Of a stretch of 55,223 nucleotides of DNA, positions 15,889-24,804 are shown in pieces. The stretch is from Flavobacteriia bacterium. Lineage in GTDB: Bacteria; Bacteroidota; Bacteroidia; Flavobacteriales_D; Crocinitomicaceae. The DNA lies in assembly GCA_016183815.1 (NCBI GenBank), contig JACPDW010000027.1, positions 1 through 55,223 on the forward strand, given 5' to 3'. Both the position numbers and the translations under genes were made by a program. The notes beneath the pieces were generated by a model. It did no database searches. It was not told where the DNA came from and saw nothing but the letters and a program-made list of their open reading frames with translations. Positions within the stretch are counted from its first letter, which is position 1. Each line of letters starts with the position of its first letter.

Positions 15889-17811
15889 ATGATTACCTCA
15901 TCTATTCCTTTTTATATACCTGATGCATTTAATAAAAATAGAATTAACAGCGTTGAAGTTTCTGTTGGGAAAGTTAAGATAGGTGGGGAAAATGAGATTG
16001 TCATTCAATCAATGACAACTACCGATACAATGGACACCATTTCGTCTGTTGAGCAAAGTATTAGAATGATAGAAGCTGGTTGTGAATTGGTTCGATTAAC
16101 TGCCCCAAGCATAAAAGAAGCCGAAAATTTAAAGTCAATAAAACAGGAATTAAACAAAAGAAATTATTTTACTCCATTAGTAGCCGACATACATTTTACC
16201 CCTAATGCTGCTGAAATTGCTGCTAAATATGTCGAAAAAGTAAGAATTAACCCTGGGAATTTTGTTGATAAAAAGAAATTTGAAACATTAGATTATACCG
16301 AAAGTACTTACAATGAGGAAATTAAAAGAATTGAACAAAAACTTATTCCATTAATTGAAATTTGTAAAAAAAATCAAACAAGTATTAGAATTGGCACCAA
16401 TCATGGCTCTTTGTCGGATAGAATTTTAAGTAAATACGGAGATACACCCAGAGGAATGGTTGAATCGGCGATGGAATTTATACGTATTTGTGTAAAAAAT
16501 TCTTTTTATAACATTGTGGTTTCTATGAAAGCCAGTAATACAATAGTAATGGTTCATGCCTATCGTCTTTTAATTACTCAAATGCAGAAAGAAGGTCAAA
16601 TTTTTCCACTACACCTTGGTGTTACTGAAGCTGGTGATGGTGAAGATGGAAGAATCAAATCTGCTGTAGGAATTGGTGCTTTGTTAGAGGACGGAATAGG
16701 AGATACAATAAGGGTTTCATTAACCGAAGAACCTGAATTTGAAATTCCAGTCGCAAAAAAGATAATTGAAAAGACAAAGCTAAAAAACCATTTAAAAATA
16801 CAATCCCATTTATTTAAAATTTCATATAATCCTTACGAATATTTTAGAAGAAATACAATCAATATTTACAATGTTGGTATGAACAATGTTCCTGTTGTAT
16901 TCAGTGATTTATCTTCAGTAAACAATATAAAGCCAGCATCAATTTTTCCTTTTGGTCACACTTATTCCATCCCCAATGACAAATGGAATTCCTCAGATTT
17001 AGCAGTAGATTATATCTATGTTGGCAACAATACTGTGGATTTTGAATTACCAGGAACTTTTTCTGTTGTTTTTAATTATGAAATTTGGAAAAAGTATTAT
17101 TCAAATAAAAAGCATACAATTCCTCTACTCACACAAGACGAATGGAGGACTAATAAACCTAATTTTCCACATTTTTTATGCGTCTCTTTAGACAATATCA
17201 ATGAATTAGATTTAGAATGCAATGAATTTAGCATTTTTTTGGCTGAAACAAGTTTTGACAATAAAACTCAAATATTTCGAGCATTTAGAACTTATTTAGA
17301 CCAACATTCCTTTTCAAATCCTGTTGTATTAAAAGCTTCTTATGATACAGATGAAATAGAAAAACTTCAATTATTTTCATCAATTGATTTTGGTGCTTCT
17401 TTTATTGATGGTTTTGGTGATGGATTGTTTATAAAATCTACTCTTGCAAAAAAAGAGATAAATTCCCTTTCTTTTGGTATTTTGCAAGCAACTAGAACAA
17501 GGATTTCAAAAACAGAATACATTTCTTGTCCCTCGTGTGGAAGAACACTCTTTGATTTACAAGAAACAACCGCAAAAATTCGTAAAGCAACCTCACATTT
17601 AAAAGGAGTGAAAATTGGTATTATGGGTTGCATTGTTAATGGTCCTGGAGAAATGGCTGATGCTGATTATGGATATGTTGGAACAGGTAAAGGAAAAATC
17701 ACTTTGTACAAAGAAAAAAATGTTATTAAAAGAAATATAGAAGAAGACAATGCCTTGTCAGAATTAATTGAATTAATTAAAGAACATGGTGATTGGATAG
17801 ATCCAATATAA
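15889..17811 (+). CDS. ispG: 4-hydroxy-3-methylbut-2-enyl diphosphate synthase, long form
   Basis: A 640-residue protein. It converts 2-C-methylerythritol 2,4-cyclodiphosphate to HMBPP in the MEP pathway of isoprenoid synthesis, using a [4Fe-4S] cluster. The N-terminal TIM barrel (about 15-290; IQSMTTTDTMD, VADIHFTP, GVTEAGDGEDGR) is separated from the C-terminal cluster domain by an insertion of about 240 residues, as known in Bacteroidota and plants. Cluster ligands are C547 and C550 (SCPSCGR), C581 and E588 (GCIVNGPGE). It is followed after one base by the gene at 17813, so the two are cotranscribed. Confidence 0.95.
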   Translation: MITSSIPFYIPDAFNKNRINSVEVSVGKVKIGGENEIVIQSMTTTDTMDTISSVEQSIRMIEAGCELVRLTAPSIKEAENLKSIKQELNKRNYFTPLVADIHFTPNAAEIAAKYVEKVRINPGNFVDKKKFETLDYTESTYNEEIKRIEQKLIPLIEICKKNQTSIRIGTNHGSLSDRILSKYGDTPRGMVESAMEFIRICVKNSFYNIVVSMKASNTIVMVHAYRLLITQMQKEGQIFPLHLGVTEAGDGEDGRIKSAVGIGALLEDGIGDTIRVSLTEEPEFEIPVAKKIIEKTKLKNHLKIQSHLFKISYNPYEYFRRNTINIYNVGMNNVPVVFSDLSSVNNIKPASIFPFGHTYSIPNDKWNSSDLAVDYIYVGNNTVDFELPGTFSVVFNYEIWKKYYSNKKHTIPLLTQDEWRTNKPNFPHFLCVSLDNINELDLECNEFSIFLAETSFDNKTQIFRAFRTYLDQHSFSNPVVLKASYDTDEIEKLQLFSSIDFGASFIDGFGDGLFIKSTLAKKEINSLSFGILQATRTRISKTEYISCPSCGRTLFDLQETTAKIRKATSHLKGVKIGIMGCIVNGPGEMADADYGYVGTGKGKITLYKEKNVIKRNIEEDNALSELIELIKEHGDWIDPI

Positions 17812-17812
17812 T

Positions 17813-18970
17813 ATGGAAACACTACAAATAAAAAAGTGTTTAGACTCGGTTCGTTTTTACCTTGAAAAAAATGATTTTAAAGGATACGACCCTTATGACG
17901 GCTTAGAAAGTCCTTTATTTAAAATTTTTCCATTTAAAAATTGGAGAAATTTTCGATTTTTATTTCAACAATTTATCAAACGATTTCCAATAAATTTAAG
18001 GTCATTGTTAGGAATAAAAAAGACATTAAATCCAGTCACTTTAGCCCTTTCTTTGGAGGGCTATCTTAATTTGCAAGAAGCCAATAAGGAGGAAAATTAT
18101 CAGGATAAAATACAATTTATCGTTAAAAAATTGATAAATTTATCTTCCTCAAATTTTTCGGGTTATTGCTGGGCTTATCCCTTCGATTGGCAAGCGAGAT
18201 ATGCTTATATTCCATCAAAGCAACCTAACATTGTTGCTACAGGTATTGTTTCCAATGCTTTATTTCAATATTGGCAAAAAACCAAGGACAAATCAGTTGA
18301 AGAAGTTTTAATCTCAGTTAAAAATTTTGTATTAAAAGACTTAAATCAAAGCTTTGAAAAAGATGGACTTTGTTTTTCCTATTCACCATTTGACCAACAA
18401 AAAGTGCTTAATGCCTCAATGAAAGCAACTAGAATTTTAGCTCAAATTTATTACATTTCTAAAGATTCAACTTTGTTGCCAATAATACAAAATTCAGTTC
18501 ATTATGTTCTTTCAAAACAAGAAGCAAATGGAGCATTTCCTTATTCAAACAACAGATCAAAAGTTGATTCTTATCACAGTGCTTATGTGATTGATTGTCT
18601 CACACATATCAACAAAATTATAACTGATAAAAAATTAGAAAAAGCCATTGAATTGGCTTATGGATATTATAAATCAACGTTTTTTAATGAAAACGGAGAA
18701 GCATATTTTTACAACAATATTAAATTTCCTTTAGATTGTACGTCAGTTGGGCAAGCATTAAAAACATTAACAGAACATAATGACAGCCAATTAGCAAAAA
18801 AAGTTGCGGAAAACACAGTAAAACAAATGCAAAAAAAAGATGGTTCATTTCGTTTTAGAAAGTATGCTTTTTATACTCAAAATACTTCTTTTCCACGTTG
18901 GTCTGAAAGTTGGATGTTTTCTGGATTGTCATATTTATTAAAGTTTGAATTTAAAAAGACTTTGAAATAG
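17813..18970 (+). CDS. Alpha/alpha-toroid protein of unknown function
   Basis: A 385-residue soluble protein with no signal peptide. Repeated helical pairs with aromatic-rich loops (GYCWAYPFDWQARYAYIPSK, DGLCFSYSPFDQ, GAFPYSNNRSKVDSYHSAYV, DGSFRFRKYAFYTQNTSFPRW) indicate a six-hairpin or prenyltransferase-like toroid. Similar proteins are found near surface polysaccharide genes in Bacteroidota, suggesting a glycan substrate, but no catalytic residues can be assigned. It starts one base after ispG, so it is probably translated from the same message. The pairing with ispG may be incidental. Confidence 0.6.
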   Translation: METLQIKKCLDSVRFYLEKNDFKGYDPYDGLESPLFKIFPFKNWRNFRFLFQQFIKRFPINLRSLLGIKKTLNPVTLALSLEGYLNLQEANKEENYQDKIQFIVKKLINLSSSNFSGYCWAYPFDWQARYAYIPSKQPNIVATGIVSNALFQYWQKTKDKSVEEVLISVKNFVLKDLNQSFEKDGLCFSYSPFDQQKVLNASMKATRILAQIYYISKDSTLLPIIQNSVHYVLSKQEANGAFPYSNNRSKVDSYHSAYVIDCLTHINKIITDKKLEKAIELAYGYYKSTFFNENGEAYFYNNIKFPLDCTSVGQALKTLTEHNDSQLAKKVAENTVKQMQKKDGSFRFRKYAFYTQNTSFPRWSESWMFSGLSYLLKFEFKKTLK

Positions 18971-19317
18971 AAATTAATTGTAATACCAAAGCAAGAAGTC
19001 AAAATGCTGATTTAGTATATTCTGCAAACTCAAAAGCAGTTTTTATTGAAGTAAGCGTGTAATCATTTAAGCATAACTTACTACATAGATAAACAAAAAG
19101 GTTGTAAATTGAAACTTTAACTTTCAAAATACAAGGTTTTTATTTGTTTAGAAAGTTTGAAATAAACACCAATTTATGTTTCCTTTTTTCATGGCAATTC
19201 CCTTAACACAGCAAAAGCATTTTTTTTACTCAAAGTATTTAATTTGCTTCAAGCGTAGTCATAATAAGCTTTGCAGAATATTTTAGCATAAAAAATGTCC
19301 ATTAAGCCTAAATTTGG
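18971..19317. other. Gene-free stretch with a possible coding remnant
   Basis: No intact gene. Bases 18977-19062 translate to a plausible fragment (NTKARSQNADLVYSANSKAV, then FIEVSV) ending in a stop, without start or recognised family. The rest shows no structure beyond AT-rich DNA and leads into the second copy of the intergenic repeat. Confidence 0.3.
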
Positions 19318-19423
19318 ATTAAAAAAAAGATTTCACTCGCAGATGTTCAAAAAAAAATCAAATTTTATTTTTTTAACACCAAACTAATTCGTGTAAATCC
19401 GTGAAATTCGTGGCAAAATTTTA
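19318..19423 (+). repeat. Interspersed intergenic repeat, copy 2
   Basis: Shares its overall order with 14948-15074: an ATTAAAAAA start, TTTCA..GCAGAT, an AT-rich spacer, and a 34-base core at 19390-19423 that differs from 15041-15074 at only a few positions (CGTGTAAATCCGTGAAATTC then GTGGCAAAATTTTA). It ends ten bases from the stop codon of the SPOR gene on the opposite strand, so it is in that gene's 3' flank. Confidence 0.65.
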
Positions 19424-19433
19424 TTTGGTGATT

Positions 19434-20720
19434 TCAATAAAAAAACACCCAAGAACTCAATTCCATTGTTTTCATGAACGAAACGGCTTCTTCTTTACTG
19501 TTAAAATAATTGTAACTAACCAAATATTTATCGTCAAATTGACCTAAAAGTAAAGCTTTTCCATTCTCCTTATGAAGTTTGTCAGCAAATCGTTTGGCAT
19601 TGTCTTCAGATAAAAATCCTCCTACAATAAGATGAAATTTGTTTCTGTACTCCGTATTAGAGGATGGTGTTTTTGTTTCCGACACATTTTCCTTTACTGT
19701 TACTTTTTCTTGTTTGTTAATGTCTTCTTTTACATCATTTTCAACATCTTCTTGATTTTCGTCTATTTCGTTGTTAATATTATTATTGAGTTGAGAAACT
19801 TGGTTTTCTAATGAATCAAGTTCTTTTTCAGAAATTATATTTCTTTCATTCTGTGCTAAACTATCAACGGATTGTTTTTTGTCTTCCCACCAAATTAACA
19901 AAGGTTCTTTAAAGATATAAATGGTTGAAGATCCAGCAATTAAAAATAATATTAAGAATAAAAGTAAATAAAAACCTGCAGATTTTTTCTTTTTGATTCT
20001 AATTTTATACTCTTCAGGAATATCAGAATTTTTCGACAAGTCCTTTTCAATCTCTTCTTCAGTTTTGTTTTTTGCTTTGTTTGAAGATTTTTCAAAAATT
20101 AAATTTTCTTCTTTAGGAGATGGAATTACTTGTGGTATGACATTTTCTTTACCTTCTTGTATTTCACTTTTTTGTTGAATTTTTTCTGTAAAATCTTCAA
20201 CAGGATTTAAAATTATTTCTGGTGTACTATTTTCTTTATTTTCAACTTCATCCTTAAAATCTTTTTCTTCTTTTTCACTATTCTCAAGTAATGAATCAAG
20301 ATTAGTTAAAGGGGTGTTGGCTGAGGTCGTTTCGTTTATTTCTTCTTTCTTTTCATCAGGAATAATTACAAAATTTTCATCTTTGTCTGTACTTGTATTT
20401 TTGTTGTATTCCTTCCAATTTTGGAATTTAACTTCTCCATTTATTTTATAAAACTTACCAAAAAGATACATATCGTAACTTTCCCCTTTGTCCAATTGAT
20501 TCTGAACATCACGTACGTATTTTGCAATAAGATTTTTCGCATCGTTTTCAGAAATATTTTCTTTTTGGGCAATGATTTTGCTCAAATTACCATCATCGTG
20601 TTTAAGAAAAGGCATGAAAAGAAGCTCCATTGTATCCTTTTTAGTAACTGTTAAAGCTCCTAAATCTGGAATAATGATTGTATTTACTTCATGTAATATT
20701 TGTTGTAAATATTTATCCAT
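19434..20720 (-). CDS. HU-CCDC81 and SPOR domain protein
   Basis: A 428-residue membrane protein. Residues 1-115 match the tandem bacterial HU-CCDC81 region (MDKYLQQILHEVNTIIIPDLGAL, YDMYLFGKFYKI). An acidic, low-complexity linker rich in Glu, Lys and Asn follows, then one membrane span (about 250-271, FYLLLFLILFLIAGSSTIYIF), a second acidic linker and a C-terminal SPOR domain (about 355-428, KFHLIVGGFLSEDNAKRFADKL). SPOR domains bind denuded peptidoglycan at the division site; the cytoplasmic HU-like part may bind DNA or protein. A common Bacteroidota envelope protein. Confidence 0.88.
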   Translation of the reverse strand: MDKYLQQILHEVNTIIIPDLGALTVTKKDTMELLFMPFLKHDDGNLSKIIAQKENISENDAKNLIAKYVRDVQNQLDKGESYDMYLFGKFYKINGEVKFQNWKEYNKNTSTDKDENFVIIPDEKKEEINETTSANTPLTNLDSLLENSEKEEKDFKDEVENKENSTPEIILNPVEDFTEKIQQKSEIQEGKENVIPQVIPSPKEENLIFEKSSNKAKNKTEEEIEKDLSKNSDIPEEYKIRIKKKKSAGFYLLLFLILFLIAGSSTIYIFKEPLLIWWEDKKQSVDSLAQNERNIISEKELDSLENQVSQLNNNINNEIDENQEDVENDVKEDINKQEKVTVKENVSETKTPSSNTEYRNKFHLIVGGFLSEDNAKRFADKLHKENGKALLLGQFDDKYLVSYNYFNSKEEAVSFMKTMELSSWVFFY

Positions 20721-20863
20721 TTCATCGTATTTTAATCAAGCAAACATACATAAAGTTTTTAAAATGAACAAATAATACGGCTTGTATTTGTTTCTTTTAA
20801 CTTATTTTTAATTGTTAAAACACTTAACTTTTTTTTCAAATATATAAAAATATGTTTAAAAAA

Positions 20864-21892
20864 TCAATAAAATTTCGTTCTAATCCACTTGGAAACGTTG
20901 ACCAATAATAATAAAACGGGAACTTCAACTAGTGGACCAACTACCCCCGCTAAGGCTTCTCCAGAGTGAATCCCAAATAAACCAATAGAAACAGCAATTG
21001 CCAATTCAAAATTGTTTCCAGAAGCTGTAAACGAATAGCTTGCAGAATCGGGGTAATTGGCTTTACTCATTTTTGCAACAAAAAACATTAAAAAAAATTG
21101 AATGATAAAAAATAAAATCAAAACAGAGGAAATTCGTAAAACATCAAAAGGTAATTGTACTATCACATCTCCTTTTAAGCTAAACATAAGTAAAATTGTA
21201 AATAAAAGAGCAATCAACGTAATAGGAGAAAGACGAGGTATTAACACCTGATTGTGCCATTGTTTGCCTTTTGTTTGTATCGCAATTTGTCGTGTTATTA
21301 CTGCTAAAATAAAAGGAATTCCCAAATAAATAAAAACTGTTTTTGCGACATCAACAAATGAGATGTTTATGAGAACAGCCGTTTTTCCAAAATGAGGCAA
21401 CATGAATCCAAGGAAAAAGTATGCGTAAGAACTAAAGAAAAACACTTGTAAAACACTGTTTATACCGACCATAGCTGCACACAATTCTCTGTTCCCTTCG
21501 GCAAGTTCATTCCATACAATAACCATTGCAATACAAGGTGCTATCCCGATGATAATTAATCCAGTTAAATATTCAGGATAAGCAGATAAAATCCAATTTG
21601 CCAAAAAAAACATTAAAAATGGTCCGATAATCCAGGTGATAAATAAGGCAATGACAATCTGTTTTCCTTTTTTAAAGAGTATTGGAATGGCTGAAAAATC
21701 TACTTTTAAAAGTGGAGGGAACATCATTAATATCAAACCTATTGCCAATAAATAATTCGTTGTTCCATCTGAAAATGCATCAATTATTTTTTTTGAAGAC
21801 GGAAAATAATAACCAATTCCTACACCTAAAACCATTGCAATTAAAATCCAATAACTTAGGAATCTATCAATCCATTTTAATTTTTTTTTCAT
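20864..21892 (-). CDS. acr3: ACR3-family arsenite efflux permease
   Basis: A 342-residue integral membrane protein with about ten spans. The conserved ACR3 segment GIAPCIAMVIVWNELAEGN carries the essential cysteine, and the C-terminal part FTASGNNFELAIAVSIGLFG is characteristic. It exports arsenite using the proton gradient. Its start overlaps the end of arsC by 26 bases, so the operon is tightly coupled. Annotation as arsB is common for this family but ACR3 is the correct class. Confidence 0.93.
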   Translation of the reverse strand: MKKKLKWIDRFLSYWILIAMVLGVGIGYYFPSSKKIIDAFSDGTTNYLLAIGLILMMFPPLLKVDFSAIPILFKKGKQIVIALFITWIIGPFLMFFLANWILSAYPEYLTGLIIIGIAPCIAMVIVWNELAEGNRELCAAMVGINSVLQVFFFSSYAYFFLGFMLPHFGKTAVLINISFVDVAKTVFIYLGIPFILAVITRQIAIQTKGKQWHNQVLIPRLSPITLIALLFTILLMFSLKGDVIVQLPFDVLRISSVLILFFIIQFFLMFFVAKMSKANYPDSASYSFTASGNNFELAIAVSIGLFGIHSGEALAGVVGPLVEVPVLLLLVNVSKWIRTKFY

Positions 21893-22496
21893 TATTAATT
21901 TTTGAAAAAAGGTACATCATTTCTGTTAATATATTATCCGAAGTTTTTTTATATGCCCTTTCTACTTGAGGAGTATTGTCGAATGCTTTTGGATCCTCAT
22001 AAGGTAATGAAAAACGAAAATCTGCTTCAGGTATAAAAGGACAATTTTTTTCCGCATCAGTGCAAGTCATCACACATGAAAAATTTGATTTGGGCAAACT
22101 AACGTCGTTTATTGTTTTAGAAAAGGAGATTATTTTTTGTTGACCACCGTAATCAATTTCGACTTTAGGATTTTTTTTTTGAAATTCAATGCTGATTTTA
22201 AAATGCTCATTTTCAAGTAATTTTATTACGTTGAGATGAAGTGCTGTTACTTCAGTTCCTGCTGAAAAAGAATACACATTTTGAATAGAAAAATATTCAG
22301 CCACAATTTGAAACCAAATTTGAGACAAATGACTTCTTCTTGAATTGTGAGTACAGACAAAAATTAGCTGTGAAGGAAGAGGTTGTTGCTGATTTTTTAT
22401 TATAAAATCTGTTATGGTGTCAAGTTTAACTTTCCGATCATCGTTGAGAGAATGAAAAGTACAATTTTTTAGTTTATTTTTTATTTCTTCAAACAT
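21867..22496 (-). CDS. arsC: Arsenate reductase, low-molecular-weight phosphatase type
   Basis: A 209-residue protein with the CX5R phosphatase loop CTHNSRRS (C48 to R54) after an N-terminal extension of about 40 residues. The C-terminal region has CVMTCTDAEKNCPFIPEADF, whose cysteines could form the thiol relay of thioredoxin-linked arsenate reductases. It reduces arsenate to arsenite for export by the neighbouring permease. The ATG at 22496 overlaps the arsR stop as TAATG; a TTG two codons upstream is less likely. Confidence 0.9.
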   Translation of the reverse strand: MFEEIKNKLKNCTFHSLNDDRKVKLDTITDFIIKNQQQPLPSQLIFVCTHNSRRSHLSQIWFQIVAEYFSIQNVYSFSAGTEVTALHLNVIKLLENEHFKISIEFQKKNPKVEIDYGGQQKIISFSKTINDVSLPKSNFSCVMTCTDAEKNCPFIPEADFRFSLPYEDPKAFDNTPQVERAYKKTSDNILTEMMYLFSKINNEKKIKMD

Positions 22497-22816
22497 TAGC
22501 AAGCACAGTTTTTAATTTCTTCGAATGAAAAAAGTAATTCTTTAGCAAATTTCTCTAAAAACAAAAAGTTTTTTTTATCCAAACAATAACAAATGTTTTT
22601 TCCTTTTATCTCCCCTTTTAACCAGCCAGATTCTTTTAAAACTTTTAGATGTTGAGATACGGTTGACTGAGCCAAAGGAAGTTCATTGACAATTTGATTA
22701 CAAACACACTGTTTGTGTTGCAAAAGAAAAAATACAATACTTAAACGAGCAGGGTGAGCTAAAGCATTGATTTTGTTTGCTTCTTCAATTTGTTTTTTGC
22801 TGTATTTCGTTTTCAT
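22496..22816 (-). CDS. arsR: ArsR-family arsenic-responsive repressor
   Basis: A 106-residue winged-helix protein: PARLSIVFFLLQHKQCVCNQIVNEL, recognition helix QSTVSQHLKVLKESGWL, and a beta wing KGKNICYCLD. The CVC motif (residues 37-39) in the helix preceding the recognition region is the usual As(III)/Sb(III) sensing site; a further CAC ends the protein. It should repress its own operon (arsR-arsC-acr3) until arsenite binds. Confidence 0.93.
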   Translation of the reverse strand: MKTKYSKKQIEEANKINALAHPARLSIVFFLLQHKQCVCNQIVNELPLAQSTVSQHLKVLKESGWLKGEIKGKNICYCLDKKNFLFLEKFAKELLFSFEEIKNCAC

Positions 22817-22826
22817 TTATTCATCG

Positions 22827-22834
22827 CAAAATTA
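22827..22834 (-). promoter_or_regulatory. ars operon promoter motif TAATTTTG
   Basis: On the reverse strand this matches TAnnTTTG and lies ten bases before the arsR ATG. It is flanked by the short inverted repeat ATCG/CGAT (22823-22838), a possible ArsR contact site. Confidence 0.5.
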
Positions 22835-22904
22835 CGATTATAAATATTATAGTACATGAAGAAATTATTAAATTTTATATATTGCTTGATTTTGAATCAT
22901 TGCA

Positions 22905-22934
22905 ATAAAATAGTGCCACAGATTTCACGAATAA
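22905..22934 (-). repeat. Partial third copy of the intergenic repeat core
   Basis: Read on the reverse strand, TTATTCGTGAAATCTGTGGC and ACTATTTT resembles the TTCGTGAAATTCGTGGCAAAATTTT core of the copies at 15041 and 19390. It lies in the gap between arsR and the gene at 23113 (22817-23112), which has no gene. Confidence 0.4.
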
Positions 22935-23112
22935 GCACAATGAATTATTTTGATTATTAATGTTGGTTTTACTGTAAAGAGTTTCTTTACTATAATATTT
23001 CATCTTTTTATTTGCATTTTCAATCCGTTAATAACTATTTTTTAATTGTTCATAACTTTATTTGCAAAAATCGTTTTTTTTTTTGCTTTGTGTAAATTTA
23101 TACACGATAAAG

Positions 23113-24228
23113 ATGAAAAAAATTACGTTAATCTTAGCTATTTTATTGTTTAGTTTAAAAATCTATGCACAGCAAAATGTGTTTCCAAACAATGGAAATG
23201 TAGGTATTGGAACCACTTCGCCGAGTGTGAAATTAGATGTGAATGGAAAACTCAAAGTAAACAACTCATCCGAATTTAATGGCGAAGTAAAAATGACAAA
23301 TATTCCATTAATCAATGATTCACTTTTGTTTCTAAATGGTAACGGAAATGAGAACGGAAATGGGAATGGAAACGGAAACGGAAATGGGAATGGAAACGGT
23401 ATTGGAAACAACAACAATACTTTATTTCTTGGGAGCTATAAAATGTTACTACTTGACGAAGAAGGGAATTTAAACACTAAAATAATAACTGATGAATGGA
23501 ATCCATATCGAGGATGTAGAGAGCACAATGGTCACTCTTTTGGAAATTGGGTATCAGGTCCTGATAAATTGTATTCAAATTGTCCAAATGTAGATGTAGG
23601 AATAAATACTGACGAACCAAGGGTTGCTTTGGATGTGAGAGGAACAATATATTCTAATAAAATAGCGTTAGGTAACGTATCTCCAACAGGTTTAGGCAAT
23701 ACTTTACTTCATTTAAAATCTCTGGGAAATTTTTTACCTGATGATAAAATTCTAAAAATCGAAAATGAATACTACGAACTTTTTTCTTTGAGAAATAGTG
23801 GAGAAATAACTCACAAAGGGCAATATAATTTACAAGGTAAACAATTTATAAATACTGAGTTGCCTAATTCCGACGCAACAACGGTATTTTATATCAAAAA
23901 CAATGATCGCAAGATCTTTCAAGTGGAAAACAATGGTCTAACGAGAGCAAGAGAAATAAAAGTGGATTTGTTACCCGATTGGCCTGATTTTGTTTTTGAG
24001 AAAGATTATAAGTTAATGCCCTTAAAAGAAGTGGAAAAATTTTATCAAACCAACAAACATTTACCTGATGTACCCGACGCTAAAACACTTGAAAAAGAGG
24101 GTTTGAACTTAGGTGAAATGGATAAAATATTATTACAAAAAATAGAAGAATTGACTTTGTATATTGTAGAACAAAACAAATTATTGCAACTACAACAAAA
24201 GGAAATCGAATACTTAAAATCTAAATAA
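23113..24228 (+). CDS. Secreted tail-fibre-like protein with Gly-Asn repeats
   Basis: A 371-residue protein with signal peptide MKKITLILAILLFSLKIYAQ. It has the phrase GNVGIGTTSPSVKLDVNGKL common to tail-fibre-like surface proteins, a Gly-Asn tract of alternating NG pairs (about residues 76-100), a second GIGT-like repeat (VDVGINTDEPRVALDVRGT) and the typical C-terminal HLPDVPDAKTLEKEGLNLGEMDKILL followed by a coiled coil. Such proteins are probably trimeric surface adhesins; no autoprotease motif of peptidase S74 is evident. The ATG at 23113 is chosen since it gives the signal peptide directly. Confidence 0.75.
   Translation: MKKITLILAILLFSLKIYAQQNVFPNNGNVGIGTTSPSVKLDVNGKLKVNNSSEFNGEVKMTNIPLINDSLLFLNGNGNENGNGNGNGNGNGNGNGIGNNNNTLFLGSYKMLLLDEEGNLNTKIITDEWNPYRGCREHNGHSFGNWVSGPDKLYSNCPNVDVGINTDEPRVALDVRGTIYSNKIALGNVSPTGLGNTLLHLKSLGNFLPDDKILKIENEYYELFSLRNSGEITHKGQYNLQGKQFINTELPNSDATTVFYIKNNDRKIFQVENNGLTRAREIKVDLLPDWPDFVFEKDYKLMPLKEVEKFYQTNKHLPDVPDAKTLEKEGLNLGEMDKILLQKIEELTLYIVEQNKLLQLQQKEIEYLKSK
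23338..23409 (+). repeat. Hexanucleotide tract encoding Gly-Asn
   Basis: About a dozen six-base units of the type GGAAAC, GGAAAT, GGGAAT encode alternating Gly-Asn. Six-base units keep the frame, so slippage would change only the length of the flexible tract in this surface protein. Confidence 0.7.
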
Positions 24229-24239
24229 AACATTTAGTT

Positions 24240-24800
24240 ATGAAAGCTTTTATCTTTTTAACATTTTTATTTTTTGTATATATTGTTTTTTCTCAAAATG
24301 ATACATTTCAACCTTCAAAAAACAGTATGTTTGTCGAATATGCTGGTACTGGAGGGTACTACTTTTCTCTATACTACGATAGGATATTAATTGTCAAAGA
24401 AATGTACCGCTTATCTGTCAGTAGTGGGATTGGTTATTTTACTGCAATATATGGGCATCCATACCTATCAACTCCAGTTGAAACTTCTTTGTTATTAGGG
24501 CACAAGAACTATTTTGAATTTGGTTTTGCTTGTTCATATATTTATGGTCTTATTGCTATCTCCTGTATGGATGAAAGTTTTGGAAGTCGATGCGCTTCAT
24601 CATCTATATATTTTATTCCTCGCATAGGATATAGATTTCAAGCTATAAAACGAGGTTTGTTCGTTAAAGTTGGTTTAACTCCATTTGTGCGAATTGTTGA
24701 ATTTAATAAAAATCCAATGTCAAGTATTCAAAAAGACTTTGATAATATGAGATTTTTCCTATCATTATGACTTGGAGTTGGTTTCACTTTATATATCTAA
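24240..24800 (+). pseudogene. Outer-membrane barrel-like protein with late in-frame TGA
   Basis: A signal peptide (MKAFIFLTFLFFVYIVFSQ) is followed by strands of alternating pattern with GGYYFSLYYDR, ETSLLLGHKNYFEFGF and YFIPRIGYRFQ, typical of small outer-membrane barrels. A TGA at 24768-24770 stops it after 176 residues, but the same frame continues as LGVGFTLYI before a TAA at 24798. If the TGA were TGG, the end SLWLGVGFTLYI would form the expected last strand. One base change thus removes the terminal strand needed for barrel assembly. It follows the Gly-Asn protein gene by 11 bases, so it is in the same operon. Confidence 0.6.
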
Positions 24801-24804
24801 AGTT

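Noticed and set aside
24768-24770. TGA read as tryptophan (alternative genetic code)
   Set aside because: Many intact genes in the window end at TGA, including the S24 repressor, so UGA is a normal stop here.
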